Part shown: positions 56,302 through 64,000 of the stretch, in pieces | How positions within the stretch are numbered: position 1 is the first letter of the stretch | How the letters are laid out: each line of letters begins with the position of its first letter | Source: Mesocentrotus franciscanus | Taxonomy: Eukaryota > Echinodermata > Echinoidea > Camarodonta > Strongylocentrotidae | Assembly (NCBI GenBank): GCA_037976565.1 | Contig: CP137672.1 | Coordinates: 35,356,737-35,420,736 of the forward strand | Reading direction: 5' to 3' | Length of the DNA: 64,000 nucleotides | Made by a program: the position numbers and the translations under genes | Notes under the pieces: model-generated | Told to the model about the DNA's origin: nothing | Database searches by the model: none | The model's input: the letters and a program-made list of their open reading frames with translations, nothing else

Positions 56302-59290
56302 GACAGACAGCCATCATTCAATGGCCACCCAATACAGTACTAGAAGATCTGACCGTGTGTGTGATGACCAGGACAGCTTAGTCATTTTGTTATTATAAGT
56401 GCCATCAAGCTTCTCAACAGAAAATTGTTCACCTTTGGTCTAAACTTAAAGAAGTATGGTCTTATGGCATCCCATGGAGGTTTTCATGAACCAAAACAAG
56501 TAGGAGGTTGAAAGTGTACATTGCCATATATGTTAATCTTGCTGGTATCCTTGTCAACTACTGTAGATGGTGCTTTGTATTTCTTTTGGTGAATATCATA
56601 TCGTTTGGTTTGATAAAAAGAATGTTACACACTACCAAGAACTAAGTTTAATTTTTTTGTTTTTGCCAAAGTTTCATGTCACAGAAGTTTCTGGTTTTAC
56701 AGTATTAAAGTCTACATTAACCCATTCAGTGTCACCAAATGTACACTTACATATGTAAAAATTGGTTTTCATAAGACAACTATTCTTCATAGTGCCTGTT
56801 TTCATCGTTCCTTTTGATAAAATATTTGTTTCATGATATCTATCTCCACAAATACGTCATGTTGAATTTCAAGAAGATATATCAGTATTATTTCTTTGTC
56901 TGAAAACTGTTTTTTATGCAACACCAAGAGCAGTAAAACGATGAACATTTTACAGAATGTTTCATCTCTCTCTCTCTCTCTACCTAAGTCACTGTATAGT
57001 GGGTACTCGAAAGCATGGGAATTATTATGGTGCGACATAAGCACATTGGTGCTTGAGAAGAGAATGTTATCTGAAAATGTGTTATCAATATTTTCAGGAA
57101 ATTCAATTTTGTTGTCTAGGGCATGTATTTGATAAAAAATTGTATTTTTCTTGGTGATTGTAGGGGTCTAAGGCCAAATTATGTATTGTTTTTTTTACTT
57201 AAAGTGATAGCACTGTCAGGCTGTAGATAGCTGTCCTCAAGAAGAGGTCTCAAGTAGGGGTCTAAGACAAAATTATCTATTGGTTTTCTTTACTTAAAGT
57301 GATAGCATTGTCAGGCTGTAGATAGCAGTCCTCAAGAAGAGGCTTGCAAGGGCAGCGTGCTCTTGTAACCAGACTGGTTGGTGTCCAACACTCACAAATT
57401 TGCTAGGCGCAAGCATGTACAGTATTTTGCACAGATTGCATGACGTATGCAATGCTTCAGCGCCAAGGGATTTTTTTTTTAAGATGCCCTCCGGCAGCCT
57501 GTAAAAATCTTCCCTTTAACTTTGAAACTTATAAAAAGACAGTACATCTGTCAGAAGGATTGTCAGAAGGATAGCATCATGTGGATCCCCTAACCTGATG
57601 ATGAAACATTTCAGAATTTTGTTGATACATTGACTCAGCTGAAAGGGTATGCAATGAACATGTATTGGGGAAAGTGGGTGTCTGGATTATCAGCTTGGAA
57701 ACTGAGGTATGCATTTTATATATTTTTCTACCCTGTAAATTTGATATACAATGTGGGTTACCCTTGGAGGTATGAATTAAATCACTAAACATGAAAAATA
57801 ATGGTCATGGTGTTTTGGGGGTTCCCATCTGCTAAGAGCCCAGAGGGCATTAACTCTGTGTGAGCAGATATTATATACCTCACTTAAGAAATCTAGTCAT
57901 CTGATTGGTCGAAATTGGAGTCTTGATTTTAAGCCATGCCCCACCCGCCCACAGGGAATATCCATTAATTTGTGCCCTCATCCTCCTGCGATCCCCATTG
58001 GTTTACGTGTTTAAATTGTCTTTGTGCAAGTGCGGACACCATACAGTGGTTTTTTTCTGCGATTCCCAAATGATTGAAACTTTCAGTCATTTTGCTAGCA
58101 AAGATTAACAGACAGTGTCTCAGATTTTCTGTGATGTTTTAACTAATCTTTACTCAATAAAAGGCTAAGGTAAGAATTCTTGGTAGATTTTTGTTTTAAT
58201 TCGTACGATCGGCATATAAAAGTCATATCGACTGCTTTAATACTCGAGGACTGGCTGTTTCTATACTGGCTCGCAGGAAAGTTGATCCCTCGGCCCGCCT
58301 GGGTCATATAAAAACAGCCAGTCCTCTCGTAGCAGTCGATATCTCTATATTAGTTAATGCCCTTCTGGCTATCAGCGGATGAAATATAAGTGTTAATGTG
58401 TATTTATTCAGACAAACCATACAATTATTGGAAGAAAACAAAAGTGAATTGTGAAATGCACAAATGCGAATTTGCAGTAAAACAAAGATATGAAATGGCA
58501 ATAGAACAAAGATATGTAATAGACCAGTTATGGATGTTTCTTTCCTGGGGACCTAATGAGGAGTCATTCCATTAACATGTTGTTAATGAATGAACTTAAA
58601 TACTTGGAATCCAGTCTGCGTACCTTACTTGTCACTATGTCAGGCTTCCTCGGACAAGCTTTAAGGTTGTCAAGAACAACCTTTGTGTAAAGAATATGCC
58701 TAAAATTTGAGTATGTTAGAAAACCGAACAAATCGCATATTCCTTGCATAATGATCTGTAGAACGTAGGAAGTGCACATATTCATGATAATAGGTTAGTT
58801 CATGGTGAATATTTCAATGTTGGTCAAGCTTTAGGGTTTCTTGAAAATATGTTCTTGCAGTTGTGCACAAAATTACAGAAAATATAGAGGTTCACTGATC
58901 CCCCCCCCCCCTCTCTCTAGTGAGTATTCTTGTTTATCTATAGAAAGTGTTAAAATAAAAGCAAAAAGAAAACCTTAAAGACAGGTGTTGAGTGTACATG
59001 TTCCCACTCTTTATCTGCACATTGGACATATTTTTTAGGTCAGGTTTTACAAAGAAGGAGTTGGGGGCCGGGGTTCTTTGTCTTTGTCTTTAAAAAAGCA
59101 GTTATTTACAAATGTTATTTTTGTATTGTTGCAAGTTCTGCACCATGGCTCCTTGTAAAATCATGACCAAGTGATATACAGGATGAAATAAAATCAATAA
59201 TACGTCACATTGCTGTTTCTGTAGTCGTTCATTTAATTTCACTTCTCAGATTGTGTTTACAGATGTTCACTTTGGAATAGCCCATTTTGT
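56302..59290. other. 3' flank of ERCC6L, block III
   Basis: Collinear with 27054-30372, including the dispersed repeat at 57875-58385, where the hairpin loop has lost 12 bases relative to block I. No gene recognised. Confidence 0.55.
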
Positions 59291-59515
59291 TAATGTAATC
59301 TTTAATGCATAAGTCTTTGCCTTATTACAACATTATTTGTATTCACCTGTTACAAATAAATGTATTTCAATAGTCAGAATGCAAATTGCATACATTATGT
59401 GCTGTTAGGTAGAGCAAGCCATAATGTTTGTCCTACCTAGAAACAACTGATGTATGCAATAATGCATTCTGACTATTGAAATACAAATGTACATTTATTT
59501 GTAACATGGCCTATT
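59291..59515. mobile_element. Hairpin MITE, family D
   Basis: Inverted arms with TATTTCAATAGTCAGAATGC at the left and GCATTCTGACTATTGAAATA at the right, and TAGGTAGAGCAAGCC / TTGTCCTACCTAG in the centre. A second, more complete member lies at 61147-61430. Confidence 0.75.
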
Positions 59516-59551
59516 GACTTTTTTTTTTTTTTTTTTTACAAAGGCCTTTAA

Positions 59552-60050
59552 AGGTACTATGTCCCATTTGCAGGCAAAAAAATGTAAAGGTTAAATTCCA
59601 ACGGCATTTGAAAGATAATACTAATTGAGAAATTCCCACAAAACGAAAGGGCTTGAAAATGTATTTTAGTGGGAAAATAACTAGCATTATTTGTCGAATC
59701 GACTTTAGTGATTGTAATCACCTAAGTAATAGTCTGATTTTCAGACCCTTGTACCAAATGGTCGTACGTTTTGTGCTGCACAAAGATTCAATCAGTTTAA
59801 TTTTGGCCATTACATGAAGTGGGTTATTGATGTAGACAAATGCTCATGTACCTTTACAGCTAATTTGATGTATGTTATTACCAAAGAAAAAAAAAGAAGT
59901 CGCCAGTCACTCAATATTGTCTGACAGTGAAGTTTAGAAAGTAAACGGGTTTCCTTGCATAATTTGAATAATAGGACATATGTGACATATTCATAATTCC
60001 TACATAGTTCTACAGAATTTGATGTTGGCTGCAAATGGGACATAGTACCT
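59552..60050. mobile_element. TTAA-flanked MITE, family A
   Basis: TTAA at 59548-59551 and 60051-60054; ends AGGTACTATGTCCCATTTGC and GCAAATGGGACATAGTACCT are perfect inverted repeats. Related to 8821-9350 in reverse orientation. Confidence 0.88.
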
Positions 60051-60054
60051 TTAA

Positions 60055-61146
60055 CATGCATACATCTGCTTATGATAAGCACAAATGAATGGCATTTATG
60101 GAATGCTTGTTAAAAGGGAGTCACTTGGTGGTTTTTCTTTAAGGTTTTTTTCCGGAGAAGGTAGAATAAATGAAAATTGATTTCATTGCACAAAATAGAG
60201 AATTTTACTAAAATATTTAAATATATTCATATGCAAATTATTCCCAGAACCTCTGGTTCATCCCCACAAAAATGTATATTATCTCTTTTATGTAGCATGT
60301 CTTTGGAATCCAACTTGCATGTAGTAGTTGTTGCTATGTAGGGCAAAAACGGAGGAAGCTTTTTGAGCTTTTGTTTAAGAATATGCATATAATTTGAATA
60401 TATTAGTAATTTGGTTTGTGTGTGTATTAAATATCAAGATAGAGAGAGAGAGAGGGGATGGGTTTGGCTGTAAAATATTGAAAAAATAATCCTTGATGCA
60501 AGTCTAACCAATCAATATTTGCAAGAACATTCCCCTCCCCTATGGCCTGCCAAATATCATTCTGACCCCCCATAATGTTTTCTCATCCAAATAGTCTCAC
60601 CCACACCCACAAAAAATGGATTTATTAGAGAGAGAGAGTAGAAAAAAAGATGGAGGAGGAGATATGGAGAGGGTTTTTTGTGGGGGGCTCGAAATCAATC
60701 CCGTCGCCTCATTCTATATTTATTTTACTTTTAATTGCATGTATTTATTCCTAGTTTCATATCAAGGATCTGCTTATTACAAAGATAACTGAAAGAACAG
60801 AATAACATTTAGAAATAAATGAATAATGGAAAAATAAAAAAGTCAATGGGGGGGGGGGTGTTAAAGGTTTATCAATGTATTCAATGTTTGAAATATATTC
60901 AAATTTATAAATCATTTCCACCAGCGCTGTATGGCAAACTATTGCATTCACCTGCTCTTTGTGTCTCAACATTCAGAATTCAAATTGCTTAAAATTATTG
61001 CTATGTAGGATGAACCACCAAACACCATTGCATAGTAGCCATTGTGGTAAAGGTATGCACAGAATTCGGATTGTGCAGATGTCTCCAATATTCAAAATAG
61101 CCGATTATTCCATGAAACGATGCTTTACAGCTGACCAGTTTTACGT
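60055..61146. other. Intergenic sequence, nothing recognised
   Basis: AT-rich, with GA runs near 60435-60455 and 60630-60650 and a G run at 60848-60858. No gene-like frame with a motif. Confidence 0.55.
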
Positions 61147-61430
61147 AATAGGCCATTTTCGTAATGTAATCAAATTTAGTGCCACGTTACCTGTTACGAA
61201 TAATTGTATTTTAATAGTCAGAATGTGACTTGCGTACATTCCGTGTTGTTGGGTAGGACAAGTCATCATGTTTGTCCTACCTAGCAACAGTTAATGTATG
61301 CAATTCGCATTCTGACTGTTGAAATACAATTATCTGTAACAGGTGACTGAAATAATTTGTAACATGGGACTTAACACAGATTTATGCATTAAATTTCATA
61401 ACATTACGAAAATTGTCTATTGTAACAGAC
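61147..61430. mobile_element. Hairpin MITE, family D, fuller copy
   Basis: Outer ends CATTTTCGTAATGTAATCAAA and AACATTACGAAAATTGTCTA are inverted. Inside are a second inverted pair (TTTTAATAGTCAGAATGTGA and GCATTCTGACTGTTGAAATA) and a central TAGGACAAG/TTGTCCTA hairpin. The outer motif TTTTCGTAATGT also occurs at 61433 and 63632, hinting at fragments. Confidence 0.75.
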
Positions 61431-61469
61431 CTTTTCGTAATGTTTGCCTCATGATAAACTATTTTGTAT

Positions 61470-61860
61470 ACCTCACTTTATAAATCTAGCCATCTGATTG
61501 GTCGAAATTGGAGTCGTGATTTTAGCCATGCCCGCCTACCAGTCAATAGTCTTTAAAAAAGTGACCTCATACCCGCCCACCAGTCAATAGTCTTTTAAAA
61601 AGTGACCTCATACCCGCCTACCGGTCAATAGTCTTTTAAAAATGTCCTCATGCTGCGATTCCCATTGGTTTACGTGTTAAAATTTTCTTTGTGCGAGCGC
61701 GGATACCATACAGCGCTTTTTGTCTGCGATTCCCAAATGGTTGTAAGATTCAGTCATCTTTTCAGCGAAGATTAACAGAGAGTGTCTCAGATTTTCTGTG
61801 ATGTTTTAACCAATCTTTACTCATCAAGAAAAGGATTAGGTAAGAATTCTTGATAGTTTT
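61470..61860. repeat. Dispersed repeat, third member, with a 47-bp minisatellite
   Basis: Shares ATCTGATTGGTCGAAATTGG, CATTGGTTTACGTGTTAAAA and GTGTCTCAGATTTTCTGTG with 28935-29455. Between 61525 and 61645 three tandem copies of a unit of about 47 bp (CCAGTCAATAGTCTTT plus AAAAAGTGACCTCATACCCG) are inserted relative to the other members. Confidence 0.65.
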
Positions 61861-61889
61861 TTTTTGTCAATTCGGTATATAAAAGATAT

Positions 61890-62140
61890 AATTTGTTTGT
61901 AATAATAATAATAATAATAATGGTGGCTTCTTATATAGCGCACATGTCCGTCACGTTGTGACGCTCCTGGCGCTGCCCCGATTATTACCCTGGCTTTAGC
62001 AAGGCAGCCACTGCGGCGCTCTAGCATTTCAAGGAATGAATTCCTGCCAGGTACCCATTTACATCACCTGGGTTGAGTGTGGCAAATGTAGATCAATGTC
62101 TTGCCAAAGGACATTAGTGCCGCGGCGGGACTCGAACTCG
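61890..62140 (-). repeat. tRNA-derived SINE
   Basis: Minus-strand SINE with ATT-triplet tail, TATATAGCGCACATG, CCATTTACATCACCTGGGTT, TCTTGCCAAAGGACATTAGT and the B-box complement GGACTCGAACT. The A-box end is truncated; a GTTACATCCTG hairpin (62163-62217) follows at once. Confidence 0.75.
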
Positions 62141-63407
62141 TTTTTATAGGCTCTCGCGGACGTTACATCCTGCCATCACCCCTCGGCACGCCTCGGGGTG
62201 ATAACAGGATGTAACATCCCCTTGAGCCTACAAAAACAACTATCCCTCTCATAGCAGTCATTATATCTATACTATTCATGTGTTACAAGTTATTCAAATT
62301 GTCAGAATACTGATGGTATACTTTAAGCGTTTTTTGGTCGGGCAAACATGCAACTGTTTTTGTCAGTTTATGATAGCATTTTGATGGAATCCACTTTGTC
62401 GCTATATTGGGAACGTCTCGGGAAAGCGTCAAGGTCCTCAAGGGTAGTTTTTGTTCCAGAATTTTAAATTGAATTTTTGAAGACATCAGTGAACTTGTTT
62501 GTTTTTTGCGGAAGGGGTTTGCATATATTTTGAAAACATTTGTGGACTAGTATTGAGACTACTCATACTACTTTAAAAGAGTCACTTCTGATGAATAATG
62601 AGTTAAAGGTCAAAGGTGAATCTGATAACAAGCTGAACTTCATACATTGTTAAGTTGAAGGGTGCAGATTTTATAGAGTAAGTTTGTAGAGTATTATGTC
62701 ATAATGCTTTGAATATGATTTTTACTTTTTCATAACCTTTAAAACATTCTGAAAATGATTTCAAATAAATTTTACATTATCAAATTTGCAATGTAAAAAG
62801 CTTAGCTTGATATATGTCTGTTCTTAGGTATCATTAATGTCAGTTTTAATTTTAAGTCCTATTAGTCCTATACAATCAAGAATATATTATAAATGGTGAC
62901 CTTGATTTTCTGATCAATATTACGACATTCGCCTGAATTTGAAAGTAAACCTGGAAAAAAAAAAACTTTCATATGAGTGACAAAATGAAAACACGATATC
63001 CATTTTGTTCGTATCACAGAACGCCTGTTTTTGTTTTAATTAGTATAATCTCCTCACTGCAGTGACACACGTTGCATTTTACAGAAGTAATTATTTTTTG
63101 TTTTTCACTTTACCTTTTGTTTACACCATTCTCAATCAATTGATCATTCTTTAAAGAAAGCCGGGGTATGGTTACATGATTACCAACAGTAATGATAATA
63201 ATTATGAATGATAATCAAGGGAAAACAATAACAACGCCACGCATCTACGTTAAACTTTGCTAAGTAGAATGTTCAGAAATAATATACAAAGAATTAAGAT
63301 CTATGAAGAGAAAATGTTGACTATAGATCTAAAGTTCTATATGCTGCCCTTTATCGCCCTGTATAAAATTGAAGAAAAACAAAATACATCCGCGCAACAT
63401 AAATAAC
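62141..63407. other. Intergenic sequence, nothing recognised
   Basis: After the hairpin at 62163-62217 (ACATCCTGCCATCACCCC against GGGGTGATAACAGGATGT), only AT-rich sequence. Confidence 0.5.
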
Positions 63408-63411
63408 TTAA

Positions 63412-63886
63412 AGCCCAAGCCCACTCCAATTTTCAAAAAATTATAACATGTTGTAAATAAATCAAAGGTTAAAACTGCCAAATATCACGGGCGTACTTCA
63501 ATCAGGTAATTTTTAAGAGCAACTTTTGTTTCGGTTATTTCGAGCAAAACATTTGAATTTGCCCCACACGGATGTGACGGTATGCTCCTCACAACGAAAG
63601 TGCCATCAGTATACATTCTGACAATAGGCTATTTTCGTAATGTAACCATGTGAGGACCACAGGCTAGTCTAGTCGAGTCGTCTCTGTCTGTGTTGTGAGG
63701 ACCTTACGTCACAAAAAATGTCGCGCAATACATTGTGGGGGGGGGGGAGAACCGGGTTTTTTGGCTCGTTAAACAAAATTATTACAAATAAGTCTCACCA
63801 CCATTTTCCAAAATCAAGATATATTTGGGCTTTTTAGATTTTTGCTATCTAATCAGCTCAACTTTTCAGTGGAGTGGACTTGTACT
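63412..63886. mobile_element. TTAA-flanked MITE, family E
   Basis: TTAA at 63408-63411 and 63887-63890; ends AGCCCAAGCCCACTCCA and TGGAGTGGACTTGTACT are inverted with three mismatches. No coding capacity. Confidence 0.78.
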
Positions 63887-64000
63887 TTAAGAACATAAAC
63901 AAAACATATTCAGAACCAAATAAGCTTTTTTTCAGAAATTTGAACAAAATGAATGCACTAAAAAATAACACAGTCTTGGAAACATATCATATCAGTAACA

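Larger units (their letters stand above)
42593..59290. repeat. Block III of the triplicated segment
   Basis: Repeats block II from 32761 and continues past its end through the rest of ERCC6L, collinear with block I to 30372. Combined with block II it makes one complete second version of the locus. Confidence 0.9.

Overview
The window is animal nuclear DNA: small exons with GT/AG borders in multi-kb introns, tRNA-derived SINEs, many fold-back elements and a Penelope-like retroelement. Its texture (SINE families, dense MITEs, strong divergence between what look like two haplotypes) suggests a sea urchin or related echinoderm; that is inference, not proof.

Two gene types are present. On the + strand is the 3' part of ERCC6L (PICH), the SNF2-family DNA translocase of ultrafine anaphase bridges: the C-terminal helicase lobe (exons at 595, 1377, 2786), then after a 17-kb intron the rest of the protein to the stop at 27053 (exons at 19923, 21486, 22273, 22916, 25209, 25957, 26924). 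On the - strand, inside that long intron, lie two single-domain TIMP genes (tissue inhibitor of metalloproteinases). TIMP gene 1 has exons at 8364-8475, 5712-5921 and probably 3242-3400. TIMP gene 2 has exons at 18181-18286, 13212-13457 and 12269-12501. Each encodes a signal peptide, a CxC mature N-terminus and the six cysteines of the TIMP N-domain, with no C-terminal domain.

The ERCC6L 3' half plus TIMP gene 2 recurs. Block I is about 10.9-30.37 kb. Block II is about 31.5-42.09 kb and ends at a 500-N gap. Block III is 42.59-59.29 kb. II and III are almost identical over 9.3 kb and look like overlapping contigs of one haplotype placed end to end. I versus II/III differ like two haplotypes: insertions with clean empty sites and scattered SNPs. 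A true tandem duplication is the alternative, because no gap separates I from II. Every block has a few one-base frame breaks in otherwise conserved exons.

Differential insertions show target-site duplications directly: an inverted Penelope-like element (15604-18074, 13-bp TSD), a TTAA MITE (32330-32866), a 340-bp fold-back with about 10-bp TSD (41051-41388), a SINE (33538-33830) and hairpin MITEs. Further TTAA elements lie at 8.8-9.8, 30.7, 59.6 and 63.4 kb.

The observations most worth following are the antisense TIMP pair nested in ERCC6L; the extreme amino-acid divergence of TIMP exon 2 between the blocks; decaying tandem echoes of exon ends with their 5' splice sites downstream of two unrelated exons; and hammerhead-like cores in both arms of the Penelope-like element. 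The rest is intron or intergenic sequence with repeats. No gene was recognised after about 60 kb.
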